Shown here: one piece after another, positions 43,685 to 53,476 of the stretch
How the letters are laid out: the number at the start of each line of letters is the position of its first letter
Position numbering within the stretch: position 1 is the stretch's first letter
Source of the DNA: Metabacillus schmidteae
GTDB lineage: Bacteria; Bacillota; Bacilli; Bacillales; Bacillaceae
DNA: 64,000 bases
NCBI RefSeq assembly: GCF_903166545.1
Contig: NZ_CAESCH010000001.1
Coordinates: 1,554,001 to 1,618,000, forward strand
Direction of reading: 5' to 3'
Translations under genes and position numbers: made by a program
The notes under the pieces: generated by a model
Seen by the model: only the letters and a program-made list of their open reading frames with translations
The model's database searches: none
Told to the model about the DNA's origin: nothing

Positions 43685-45223
43685 GTGAACAAAGTTAGTT
43701 CAGTTTTTTGGTATGCACTCGCTATTTGTGTAGTGCTAGTTGTTTGGGGGGCTTGGGCTCCACAGCATTTACAAAACTTGACGTCAACTCTAACGTCATA
43801 CATTTCAGAAGCATTTGGATGGTACTATTTATTACTTATCATGCTGCTGCTGGCTTTTTGTATCTATTTAATGTTTTCCAGGTTTGGAAAAATCAAATTA
43901 GGTAAAGAAGATGATAAACCGGAATTTAGTACACCTACCTGGTTTGCTATGTTATTTAGTGCAGGAATGGGGATGGGGCTGGTTTTTTGGACAACTGCAG
44001 AACCTATTTCACATGCATTTAAAAGTACGCCGGGATTTGAGCCGGGTTCCGATGAGGCAATTAAACAATCGCTGCAGTACTCCTTTTTTCATTGGGGAAT
44101 TCATGCCTGGGCAGTATATGGCGTTGTCGCTCTCGTTTTAGCTTACTTTAAATTTAGAAAAGGATATCCTGGATTAATAAGTGCAACACTAATACCTATA
44201 TTTGGCGAAGAAAGTATGCGAGCCATGCCGGGAAAGATAATTGATACTCTGGCCATCTTCGCTACAGTTGTAGGGGTCGCTTCCACTCTTGGTTTCGGTT
44301 CAGCGCAAATTAACGGTGGGTTAGCCTACCTATTTAATACGCCAAACAATTATGGGGTGCAGTTATTAATTCTTGCCATTTCAACCATACTGTTTATTTT
44401 TTCAGCCTGGTCTGGAATTGGAAAAGGGATAAAATATTTAAGTAATATTAATATGGGTCTTGGATTTGTACTTCTGTTGATCCTTTTCATTGTAGGACCT
44501 ACATTATATATTTTGAATATGTTTACAACAACACTCGGTGGTTATATTACAAATTTCTTTGATATGAGTTTCCGACTGTCTCCATTAAATGAGGAAGGTC
44601 GTACATGGATCGATAACTGGACAATTTTTTATTGGGCATGGTGGGTTTCCTGGGCACCATTTGTAGGGATCTTTATTGCCCGTGTGTCGAAGGGAAGAAC
44701 AGTCAAGGAATTTTTACTAGGAGTCCTTTTTGTCCCTGCGATCGTTTGCTTTATCTTTTTTGCGGTATTTGGTGTTTCCGCATTAAATATCGAACAAAAT
44801 GGAATTGACGCTATTTCCAACTATTCATTGGAAACAGCTACATTTGGTGTTCTTCAGCATTACCCGCTCGGAGATTTTATGGCATTTTTAACGATCATCG
44901 TTATTGCTATCTTTTTTATCACTTCGGCTGATTCAGCAACGTTCGTTCTAGGAATGCTGAGTACATGGGGTTCCCTAAATCCATCAAATGCAGTTAAAGT
45001 TACTTGGGGTCTTGCCATGTCAGCAATGGCAGCTATTATTGTTTATTTTGGCGGTACACAGGGACTGCAGAATATGCTGATCATTGCTGCCCTTCCATTT
45101 TCCGTGGTCATAATATTGATGGGCTCTTCGTTTTATAAAGCGGCCAATGTCGAAATTGAAAAAAAGAAAAAAACAAAAGAAAAGAAGAAAAAAGAACAAT
45201 CAAAAACACCAATAATAAGCTAA
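43685..45223 (+). CDS. BCCT-family betaine/carnitine/choline transporter
   Basis: This 512-residue protein has twelve membrane helices and the BCCT signatures GMGMGLVFWTTAEPISH near residue 95 and WAWWVSWAPFVGIFIARVSKG near 320. The lysine-rich C-tail (KKKKTKEKKKKEQ) resembles osmosensing tails of OpuD/BetP-type carriers. It imports a trimethylammonium compound such as glycine betaine, driven by Na+ or H+. It starts with GTG after GAGGTGA. Confidence 0.92.
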   Translation: MNKVSSVFWYALAICVVLVVWGAWAPQHLQNLTSTLTSYISEAFGWYYLLLIMLLLAFCIYLMFSRFGKIKLGKEDDKPEFSTPTWFAMLFSAGMGMGLVFWTTAEPISHAFKSTPGFEPGSDEAIKQSLQYSFFHWGIHAWAVYGVVALVLAYFKFRKGYPGLISATLIPIFGEESMRAMPGKIIDTLAIFATVVGVASTLGFGSAQINGGLAYLFNTPNNYGVQLLILAISTILFIFSAWSGIGKGIKYLSNINMGLGFVLLLILFIVGPTLYILNMFTTTLGGYITNFFDMSFRLSPLNEEGRTWIDNWTIFYWAWWVSWAPFVGIFIARVSKGRTVKEFLLGVLFVPAIVCFIFFAVFGVSALNIEQNGIDAISNYSLETATFGVLQHYPLGDFMAFLTIIVIAIFFITSADSATFVLGMLSTWGSLNPSNAVKVTWGLAMSAMAAIIVYFGGTQGLQNMLIIAALPFSVVIILMGSSFYKAANVEIEKKKKTKEKKKKEQSKTPIIS

Positions 45224-45232
45224 TGGCATATA

Positions 45233-45275
45233 AAAAGACCACCCTTTTTAGATAATAAGGGTGGTCTTTTCGTAC
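45233..45275. terminator. Bidirectional terminator
   Basis: AAAAGACCACCCTT pairs with AAGGGTGGTCTTTT between the convergent BCCT and methionine aminopeptidase genes. Confidence 0.85.
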
Positions 45276-45288
45276 TGTACATTCATCA

Positions 45289-46050
<762 letters not shown>

Positions 46051-46216
46051 TTAGAATTTATGTCTATTAGATTATCCTATTTTAGAGGGAAAATCCAATC
46101 TCTGCTTTCTTATGTATCAATTTTACCGAAACCTTAAGAAATATAAAATAATTTTAATTTTTTGAAAAAGGGATTGAATCGAAGTATTGCAAGTGTTAAT
46201 ATACTACTTAATAAAT

Positions 46217-46227
46217 AGTATAACATA
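46217..46227 (-). promoter_or_regulatory. CcpN-like operator 1 before the PPDK operon
   Basis: The minus strand reads TATGTTATACT, a full match to the published CcpN consensus TRTGHYATAYW. CcpN represses gluconeogenic genes in B. subtilis on glucose. The site overlaps the likely -35 region of TATAAT 46239-46244. Confidence 0.6.
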
Positions 46228-46248
46228 TTTATTGTAATTATAATTTTA

Positions 46249-46259
46249 AGTATAACACA
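46249..46259 (-). promoter_or_regulatory. CcpN-like operator 2 before the PPDK operon
   Basis: The minus strand reads TGTGTTATACT, another full match to TRTGHYATAYW, in the same orientation and 32 bp (about three helical turns) from the first. It would lie at the transcription start. Confidence 0.6.
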
Positions 46260-46303
46260 ATAACGTTACTAAATGAAAAGAGCCATGGAGTAGGAGGTTA
46301 GTA

Positions 46304-47128
46304 GTGAATAAGAAGGAAATTATTTATGTGGTTTCCGATTCGGTTGGTGAAACAGCTGAACTATTAGTTAAAGCTGTTGCAACTCAATTTAATCGGCAAG
46401 ATGTAGAAATTAAGCATATTTCCTACATAGAGGATATGAAAGATCTTGATCATGTTATTACAGCTGCGAAATATAATCACTCCATCATTGCCTACACAAT
46501 TGTAGTACCTTCTTTAAAGAAATATCTTGACGAGCGGGCATGGGAAGCGGGAATTCCTGCTATTGATTTAATGAAACCGCTTATGGATGCGTTTGTTGAA
46601 AAATTACATACAGAGCCGATCCGACAACCGGGGTTAATGAGAAAATTAGATGAAAACTATTTTCGTAGAGTCGAAGCAGTGGAATTCGCTGTAAAATACG
46701 ATGACGGTCAAGATGTAAGAGGAATTAAACATGCAGATATCGTCTTGATTGGAGTTTCCAGAACATCCAAGACACCGCTTTCAATGTATTTGGCCCATAA
46801 ACAATATAAGGTGACAAATGTCCCTTTAGTACCAGAAATAGCACCTCCTGATGAACTTTTTTCTATTCCAAAAAATAAATGTGTTGGGTTAGTTATAACA
46901 CCAAATAAGCTAAATGAGATTCGCCTGGAGCGATTAAAAAGTTTGGGACTAACAACACAAGCAAATTATGCGAATTTAGATCGAATCCTTAAAGAATTAG
47001 ATTATGCCGAAAAAATCATGAAGCGAATTGGGTGTCCAGTTATTAATGTTTCAAATAAAGCAATTGAAGAGACAGCTGATTTAATATTAGCGATGTTAAA
47101 AAAGAGGGGAGCTGTTTTCCGTGGTTAA
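46304..47128 (+). CDS. PPDK regulatory protein (kinase/pyrophosphorylase)
   Basis: This 274-residue DUF299 protein controls pyruvate phosphate dikinase by ADP-dependent phosphorylation and phosphate-dependent reversal. The P-loop-like GVSRTSKTPLSMYLA near residue 152 and N-terminal VVSDSVGETAE are typical, as is KCVGLVITPNKLNEIR. It starts with GTG after AGGAGG and overlaps the PPDK gene by 8 bases. That supports pairing with PPDK rather than PEP synthase. Confidence 0.93.
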   Translation: MNKKEIIYVVSDSVGETAELLVKAVATQFNRQDVEIKHISYIEDMKDLDHVITAAKYNHSIIAYTIVVPSLKKYLDERAWEAGIPAIDLMKPLMDAFVEKLHTEPIRQPGLMRKLDENYFRRVEAVEFAVKYDDGQDVRGIKHADIVLIGVSRTSKTPLSMYLAHKQYKVTNVPLVPEIAPPDELFSIPKNKCVGLVITPNKLNEIRLERLKSLGLTTQANYANLDRILKELDYAEKIMKRIGCPVINVSNKAIEETADLILAMLKKRGAVFRG

Positions 47129-49793
47129 ATTTGTTTATATGTTTGATGAAGGGGATAGTAGCAAAAAGGAATTATTAGGAGGAAAAGGAGCTAATTTAGC
47201 TGAAATGACGAAGATTGGCTTACCAGTACCTTATGGATTTACTATTACAACTGAAACCTGTAACACATATTATGGTGCGGGAAAATCAATTTCATCGAAT
47301 ATTGAACATCAGATTTTGGAAGCACTCACTACTCTCGAAGAAAAAACAGGGAAAAGACTTGGAGATTCCTCCAACCCATTGCTTGTTTCCGTAAGATCAG
47401 GTGCAGTGCATTCAATGCCGGGAATGATGGATACGATTTTAAATCTTGGCATAAATGATGAAACTGTCGAGGGTCTTGCAAATCTAACGAATAATCCGCG
47501 CTTTGCTTATGATTCTTACAGAAGATTTATCCAAATGTTTAGCGATGTTGTATTAAAAGTTGATAGTTTTTATTTTGAACAATATTTGGACGAAGTCAGG
47601 GAAGAGAAGGGATATAGCTCAGATCCTGAAATGACTTCTGAAGATTGGAAAGAGGTTGTAAAAGAATACAAGAAAATTGTTGCGAAGCATTCGAGAACGG
47701 CCTTTCCAGAGGATCCAAAAGAGCAGTTATTCCTATCGATTCGTGCTGTTTTTGATTCATGGAATAATCAACGTGCTATTGTATACCGCCGTCTTCAAAA
47801 TATCCCCGAACATCTTGGAACAGCAGTGAACATTCAGAGCATGGTCTTTGGTAATATGGGCAACAATTCGGGTACTGGAGTAGCTTTTACGCGTAATCCA
47901 TCAACAGGGGAAGCAAAGCTTTACGGTGAATATTTAATCAATGCACAGGGGGAGGATGTAGTTGCTGGTATCCGTACTCCACAACCAATTACATCACTTC
48001 AAGAGGAAATGCCAGCTGTATATCAGCAGTTTACACAAACATGTCAGCTCCTTGAAAATCATAATAAAGACATGCAGGACATTGAGTTCACTGTAGAACG
48101 AGGAGAACTTTTTATTCTGCAAACACGTACCGGAAAGAGAACAGCTCAAGCTGCGATAAGAATTGCTGTTGAATTAGTTAAAGAACATATTATTACGAAA
48201 CAAGAAGCCATATTACGAGTAGATCCTGATCAACTTAATCAACTGCTCCATCGTCGAATCGATGACACGCATGAACGAAAACAGATAGCGAAAGGACTGC
48301 CAGCTTCTCCCGGGGCAGCAACAGGTGAAGTCGTATTTGATGCAGATGAAGCTGAAAGGTTAGCAAAAGATGAGAAAAAGAAGATTATTCTTGTCCGTCC
48401 GGAAACAACGCCTGATGATATTCATGGAATTGTTGCTGCAGAGGCAACTGTTACTAGCCGCGGAGGAATGACAAGCCATGCAGCCGTTGTTGCTAGAGGT
48501 ATGGGAAAAGCATGTATATGCGGATGTGAAGCATTAAAGATTGATCTTAAGTCAAAGCAATTTAAAGTTGGAGATACGATGATAAAACAAGGTGATATCA
48601 TTACGATTGATGGTTCAACTGGTGAAATAATGCTAGGAGAAATTCCAATGATTGAACCAAAACTTTCTGATGAATTTCAATTGTTGCTTTCTTGGGCAGA
48701 TGAGGAACGAAAACTTGGTGTGAGAGCAAATGCAGACAATCCAATTGATGCCAAAAAAGCACTTGAATTTGGAGCAGGAGGAATCGGATTATGCCGTACA
48801 GAGCATATGTTTATGGATGCTGGACGTATTCCAATTGTTCAAGAGATGATTCTTGCTGAAACACATCAGGAACGAGAACTTGCATTAGCTAAATTATTAC
48901 CAATGCAACAAGAAGACTTTGAGGGGATTTTTGAAGCAATGGATGGTAATCCTGTAACCATTCGTTTATTAGACCCTCCTCTTCACGAGTTTTTACCAGA
49001 TAAGGAAGAGCTGCTGGTTGAGGTGACTAAACTTCAATTAACAAATTCAAATCCTAAGGAGTTACAAGAGAAAGAGCAGCTTTTAAGAAAAGTGCGTCAA
49101 CTTGATGAATTCAACCCGATGCTAGGTCATCGCGGTTGCCGTTTGGGAATGATTTTTCCGGAGATTTACGTGATGCAAGCGAAAGCCATTTTTTACGCGA
49201 TTTCGAAGGTGATGGAAAAAGGAATTGCTGTAGGCCCGGAAATTATGATTCCTTTAGTTGGCCACGTAAATGAGTTAAAAGAAATGCGTCAATTAGTGAT
49301 CTCTGCGGGGGTTCAAGTTGAGGAAGAGATAGGGCAAAAATTCAACTATCTAATAGGTACAATGGTTGAAGTACCTCGAGCTGCCTTAACTGCAGACCAA
49401 ATCGCCGAGGAGGCAGACTTTTTCTCCTTCGGAACAAATGATCTAACACAAACAACATTTGGATATAGCCGTGATGACGCAGAGAGTAAGTTTTTACAAG
49501 CTTATATTGAAAACAAAGTACTTCCAACAAATCCGTTTGCTTCCCTTGACCAGGAAGGCGTAGGGAAACTGGTTGAAACAGGTGTAAAACTTGGCAGGAG
49601 ATTAAAGCCTGAATTAAAAACCGGAATATGCGGTGAACATGGCGGAGAAAAGAATTCAATCCAATTCTGCCATGATGTGGGACTTGATTATGTGAGTTGT
49701 TCTCCATACCGTGTACCTCTAGCACGTCTGGCAGCAGCACAGGCTAAGATTAAACAGGAACAAAAACAATTCGAACTTCAACTTCAATCATAA
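47121..49793 (+). CDS. ppdK: Pyruvate, phosphate dikinase
   Basis: This 890-residue enzyme makes PEP from pyruvate, ATP and phosphate. The N-terminal nucleotide-binding domain has GGKGANLAEM and SVRSGAVHSMPGMMDT. The phosphohistidine is H453 in GGMTSHAAVVARGMGKACICG (given in two overlapping parts in the family), and the C-terminal barrel has GLCRTEHMF and the catalytic Cys in GICGEHGGE. GTG is the start, nine bases after GGGGAG. CcpN-like sites upstream suggest glucose repression. Confidence 0.95.
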   Translation: MVKFVYMFDEGDSSKKELLGGKGANLAEMTKIGLPVPYGFTITTETCNTYYGAGKSISSNIEHQILEALTTLEEKTGKRLGDSSNPLLVSVRSGAVHSMPGMMDTILNLGINDETVEGLANLTNNPRFAYDSYRRFIQMFSDVVLKVDSFYFEQYLDEVREEKGYSSDPEMTSEDWKEVVKEYKKIVAKHSRTAFPEDPKEQLFLSIRAVFDSWNNQRAIVYRRLQNIPEHLGTAVNIQSMVFGNMGNNSGTGVAFTRNPSTGEAKLYGEYLINAQGEDVVAGIRTPQPITSLQEEMPAVYQQFTQTCQLLENHNKDMQDIEFTVERGELFILQTRTGKRTAQAAIRIAVELVKEHIITKQEAILRVDPDQLNQLLHRRIDDTHERKQIAKGLPASPGAATGEVVFDADEAERLAKDEKKKIILVRPETTPDDIHGIVAAEATVTSRGGMTSHAAVVARGMGKACICGCEALKIDLKSKQFKVGDTMIKQGDIITIDGSTGEIMLGEIPMIEPKLSDEFQLLLSWADEERKLGVRANADNPIDAKKALEFGAGGIGLCRTEHMFMDAGRIPIVQEMILAETHQERELALAKLLPMQQEDFEGIFEAMDGNPVTIRLLDPPLHEFLPDKEELLVEVTKLQLTNSNPKELQEKEQLLRKVRQLDEFNPMLGHRGCRLGMIFPEIYVMQAKAIFYAISKVMEKGIAVGPEIMIPLVGHVNELKEMRQLVISAGVQVEEEIGQKFNYLIGTMVEVPRAALTADQIAEEADFFSFGTNDLTQTTFGYSRDDAESKFLQAYIENKVLPTNPFASLDQEGVGKLVETGVKLGRRLKPELKTGICGEHGGEKNSIQFCHDVGLDYVSCSPYRVPLARLAAAQAKIKQEQKQFELQLQS

Positions 49794-49802
49794 TAATAAC
49801 AA

Positions 49803-49832
49803 GGCTGCCTTTTTTAGGCAGTTTTTTTTATG
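49803..49832 (+). terminator. Terminator of the PPDK operon
   Basis: AAGGCTGCC and GGCAG arms around TTTTTTA are followed by TTTTTTTT. Confidence 0.85.
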
Positions 49833-50007
49833 GTAGGATTATAGATTTCCAAAATATGATTAATACGCATAGTACCCATTTAGTAAACTAGTATGATATA
49901 ACTAAAGAGGAGGTAAAGTTACAGATTTTAGTTGCGAGGATATTCCTTTTAGGACTTCAAATATGGTAAAATAATTTGTTTGCTACTATCTGGTTGAAAG
50001 GAATGAA

Positions 50008-50946
50008 ATGATGAATCAAGGTAAAATGGTTAAAGAAAATAAAAACCTGGAAAAATTAAGTACAGGAAAACTGTTATGGCAATTAACCCGCCCTCATACG
50101 TTAACAGCGTCTTTTATACCTGTTTTAATAGGAACTGTATCAGCTATGTTTTATATGAAGATTGACATCTTGATTTTTATCGCAATGTTAGTTTCATGTC
50201 TTTTTCTTCAAATTGCTACAAATTTATTCAATGAATATTATGATTTTAAACGAGGATTGGATACAGAGGATTCGGTAGGTATTGGGGGAGCTATCGTACG
50301 TCATGGAATGAAACCAAAAACTGTATTACAGCTCGCTTTAGGTTTGTATTTTTTGGCACTATTGTTAGGGATTTATATTTGTGCAAATAGCAGTTGGTGG
50401 TTAGCTTTAATTGGGATCATGGGAATGTTAGTAGGATACCTTTATACTGGAGGTCCATTTCCTATCGCATATACACCGTTTGGAGAACTATTTGCTGGTC
50501 TATGTATGGGCTCTCTTTTTGTATTAATTTCATTTTTTATCCAAACAAGTTTCATTAACACTCAAATAATCTTAATTTCTATTCCTATCGCCATTCTAGT
50601 TGGAGCTATTAATCTATCTAACAATATTCGAGATATTGAAGAAGATAAAAAAGGCGGCAGGAAAACATTAGCTATATTACTGGGCCACAAAAAAGCAGTC
50701 TATTTTCTGGCATTGTTATTTATTATTTCTTATATATGGATTACCGGATTAGTGTTAGTGGGCAATACAAGTCCTTGGCTTTTCCTTGTCTTATTAAGTG
50801 TTCCTAAGCCAATTCAAGCTGTCAAAGGATTCTTAAACACGGAAATACCTATGAACACTGGTTTAGCAATGAAAGCAACCGCTCAAACGAATACAATCTT
50901 TGGTTTTCTTCTTTTTATTGGTTTGTTTATTAGTTATTACATGTAA
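50008..50946 (+). CDS. menA: 1,4-dihydroxy-2-naphthoate prenyltransferase
   Basis: This 312-residue UbiA-family protein has eight to nine membrane helices and the two aspartate-rich motifs NEYYDFKRGLDTED near residue 73 and NNIRDIEEDKKGGRKTLA near 209. It attaches the polyprenyl chain in menaquinone synthesis. AAAGGAAT precedes two close ATGs. It stands alone, apart from other men genes, as in B. subtilis. Confidence 0.9.
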   Translation: MMNQGKMVKENKNLEKLSTGKLLWQLTRPHTLTASFIPVLIGTVSAMFYMKIDILIFIAMLVSCLFLQIATNLFNEYYDFKRGLDTEDSVGIGGAIVRHGMKPKTVLQLALGLYFLALLLGIYICANSSWWLALIGIMGMLVGYLYTGGPFPIAYTPFGELFAGLCMGSLFVLISFFIQTSFINTQIILISIPIAILVGAINLSNNIRDIEEDKKGGRKTLAILLGHKKAVYFLALLFIISYIWITGLVLVGNTSPWLFLVLLSVPKPIQAVKGFLNTEIPMNTGLAMKATAQTNTIFGFLLFIGLFISYYM

Positions 50947-50953
50947 AGATACA

Positions 50954-51176
50954 GGGGGACAGGTACCTTGTCCCAGTTTTCACCTTTTAGGAAATTATAA
51001 ATTTCTTGAACTGTGGATAAGCGCTTTGACATCCAGCTCCAGCGCCTAGCCCCTCGAGGTCATAAGCCAATTTAGAATTGAAGACAAAGAGCGCCTTCTA
51101 TTCTAAATCGTCTTATGCTTTTCGGGGCTGATCAAGGCGCTTGCGCTTTTGTTCCTGGGACGAGGTACTGTCCCCC
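50954..51176. repeat. MITE-like element with inverted ends and inner palindrome
   Basis: Imperfect ~20-bp inverted ends, GGGGGACAGGTACCTTGTCCC split as GGGGGACAGG-TACCTTGTCCC on the left and GGGACGAGGTACTGTCCCCC on the right, bracket 220 bases. Inside is a second symmetrical structure from AGCGCCTAGCCCC to CGGGGCTGATCAAGGCGCT. The element encodes no protein. The stop codon of bmrR touches its right edge. A degenerate relative of the inner part lies at 58845-59018. Confidence 0.75.
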
Positions 51177-52003
51177 TAGTCCATAATTTTTACTCTAAAC
51201 TCGCTTATATAGCGGTGCTCATTATTTTGAAAATAAACAGAAAAGAATTCGTATATATCGCTTAGGGGTTTTATCTGATCGGCTCTTATATGATCCATTA
51301 GCTTTTGAAAAGTTTTAAAGTAATTTTCAAATGAAGTAGAGTTTGAAATAATACTTAAATATTTCCCTTCAGGTAAGACTGCGAATTCCGCATCATTTTG
51401 AAGAGATGAAATATGTTTATTTGATAGCACAGGTGTAAACAAATAGTGATAATTGATATCTTCGACTTTATTGTATTGTTTAAATGGAAAAATTGAGCCA
51501 TAACCTTTTTTTCTAAAGCCTTCTGTTGATGGTCCATATTTTTTCAAACTGCTATATGATGAGTTAAGTGTGTTAATTGGCCCTAAACCAGTAACCTTTG
51601 TTTGAATTATTTTCATTTCATCTTTTTCTAAAAGGACAATTTCATCATAAGGAGCGTCTTGTCTTTGTAATTCCTCTCTAACATTGGCGATAATCTCTTG
51701 TATTTCAAATAGCTCATCCAGTTTTTCTTCCACAATTTTTTCTTGATCCATTAAAAAGGAAACATACTCCTCATTATTTAAATCTTCTACCTTTTTGATT
51801 TGGTTTAAAGGAGTCCCGATATAACTTAGAGATTTTATGAGATCCAAGCGATACAATTGTAAATCACTGTAGTAACGATAATTTGACTTTGGATCTACAT
51901 AGACGGGTTTAAACAAATCTATAGAATCATAGTAGCGTAAAGCTTTAATGGTAATGTTCATTAACTTTGAAACTTCACCTATTGAATAAAGTTTATCTTC
52001 CAT
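51176..52003 (-). CDS. bmrR: MerR-family regulator BmrR-like
   Basis: This 275-residue activator has an N-terminal MerR domain (YSIGEVSKLMNITIKALRYYDSI at residue ~6, in pieces), a coiled-coil linker and a C-terminal GyrI-like drug-binding domain. It lies directly downstream of the bmr efflux gene, as in B. subtilis, where BmrR activates bmr on binding cationic drugs. The sequence is clearly diverged from the B. subtilis effector domain. GGGGTGG precedes the ATG. Confidence 0.85.
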   Translation of the reverse strand: MEDKLYSIGEVSKLMNITIKALRYYDSIDLFKPVYVDPKSNYRYYSDLQLYRLDLIKSLSYIGTPLNQIKKVEDLNNEEYVSFLMDQEKIVEEKLDELFEIQEIIANVREELQRQDAPYDEIVLLEKDEMKIIQTKVTGLGPINTLNSSYSSLKKYGPSTEGFRKKGYGSIFPFKQYNKVEDINYHYLFTPVLSNKHISSLQNDAEFAVLPEGKYLSIISNSTSFENYFKTFQKLMDHIRADQIKPLSDIYEFFSVYFQNNEHRYISEFRVKIMD

Positions 52004-52031
52004 ATTAAATCCACCCCATTTCTATTTCGGC

Positions 52032-53213
52032 TTAGTTTATTTTTGCAGGGGAAACTTTAGCAAGTGGATGCTGTTTCCAAGCGAGAGTTAGCCCTGTACC
52101 AATAGCTAGGAAGATGGTTGCAAAGTAAAATGGATAATTTAAATTCATATCAAATAGTATACCTCCAATGATTGGGCCAAACACATTTCCAATACTCGTA
52201 AACATGGAATTCATACCACCTACAAATCCTTGTTCATTGCCGGCAATTTTAGAAAGATAAGTAGTAACAGCAGGTCTCATTAAATCAAAACCAATAAACA
52301 CAATAATTGTCGTAAATAAAACCATATAGTAATGATTTACGATAGTTAATAAAAAGACTAGAATGGCTGAAAATATAAGACTGTACCGAATTAAACGTAT
52401 TTCTCCAAGCCATCTTGTAAGTCGATCAAATAAAGCTACTTGAGCAATAGCCCCGACAATAGCCCCTCCAGTTATCATGATCGCAATATCCTGTGGAGTA
52501 AATCCGAACTTATGGTCTACAAATAGAGCGAACAAAGATTCAAATGAAGATAGGCCAAAAGCTGAAATTAAGATAATCATAAATGAAATGAAATATACGG
52601 GTGAAAAGATACGATTCAATCTAGCTTTTGGTTCTAATTCCTCTTCACCTTGCAAATTCCGTTTCGGTTCTTTTAATGTAATGATGGATAAAATGGCTGC
52701 TGAAAATCCTAAAGCACCAGCAAAGAAAAAGGGGATGCGAGTTCCGATTTCCGCTAAAAATCCTCCGATTCCGGGACCAATTATAAAGCCGGTGGAGATA
52801 GCTGCTGACATGTACCCAAGTGCTTTTGATCGTGTTTCTAATGATGTTGTATCTGCAATAAAGGCAGTTACAGCCGGCATAATAAATGCAGCACTTATAC
52901 CTCCTAGTATCCGAGAGAGAAAAAGAACGCTCAGTGTATTTCCAACTCCAAATAACAACTCTGAACTCCCAAATATAAATAATCCGATGATAATCATTCT
53001 TTTTCTACCAAATTTGTCTACCCAACGGCCTGCAATTGGGGATACAACTAACTGGGCGACAGCAAAAGCTGCAACCATGTAACCCACAATTGAACCGGAT
53101 AAATTTAATTCATTCATAATTGTGGGTGTTACAGGAATAACAAGTCCTATACCTAAAAAAGCGATGAAAAGATTTAGTAATAATATTGTTAAAGTAATGT
53201 TCTGTCTTAACAT
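52032..53213 (-). CDS. bmr: Multidrug efflux transporter Bmr (MFS)
   Basis: This protein of about 393 residues with twelve helices is very close to B. subtilis Bmr: FIAFLGIGLVIPVTPTIMNEL at the start (motif in part), the drug-antiporter motif GWVDKFGRK-like GRWVDKFGRKRM, and GYMSAAISTGFIIGPGIGG near 145. It exports cationic drugs using the proton gradient. The start is ATG 53213, nine bases after AAGGAG; an ATG nine bases earlier abuts the binding site. Confidence 0.93.
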   Translation of the reverse strand: MLRQNITLTILLLNLFIAFLGIGLVIPVTPTIMNELNLSGSIVGYMVAAFAVAQLVVSPIAGRWVDKFGRKRMIIIGLFIFGSSELLFGVGNTLSVLFLSRILGGISAAFIMPAVTAFIADTTSLETRSKALGYMSAAISTGFIIGPGIGGFLAEIGTRIPFFFAGALGFSAAILSIITLKEPKRNLQGEEELEPKARLNRIFSPVYFISFMIILISAFGLSSFESLFALFVDHKFGFTPQDIAIMITGGAIVGAIAQVALFDRLTRWLGEIRLIRYSLIFSAILVFLLTIVNHYYMVLFTTIIVFIGFDLMRPAVTTYLSKIAGNEQGFVGGMNSMFTSIGNVFGPIIGGILFDMNLNYPFYFATIFLAIGTGLTLAWKQHPLAKVSPAKIN

Positions 53214-53255
53214 ACTCAACATCTCCTTAAAAGATTTTTACAACTATAAGACGTT

Positions 53256-53286
53256 ATTTTAAACTCTCCTTTAAGGGGAGAGTCAA
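53256..53286 (-). promoter_or_regulatory. bmr promoter with 19-bp spacer and MerR-type palindrome
   Basis: On the minus strand TTGACT (53281-53286) and TAAAAT (53256-53261) are separated by 19 bp, the overlong spacing typical of MerR-activated promoters. The spacer is a palindrome with ACTCTCC and GGAGAGT arms. Confidence 0.85.
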
Positions 53287-53476
53287 GTTTTTTCTTATTT
53301 TAAGTCAATTTTTTTCCTTGTAATCTTTTGTAATTTACAATGGCTTCAAAACACTGCTTTCTACTCCTTAATGTCGGATATTTATATGTTGAAAAGAAAA
53401 AGGTTTCTTTATAATTGGCTGGAGGTTCTTAAAATCAATTTATTTAAAAATCATTTGTCACGAAGGTGAGATCAAC

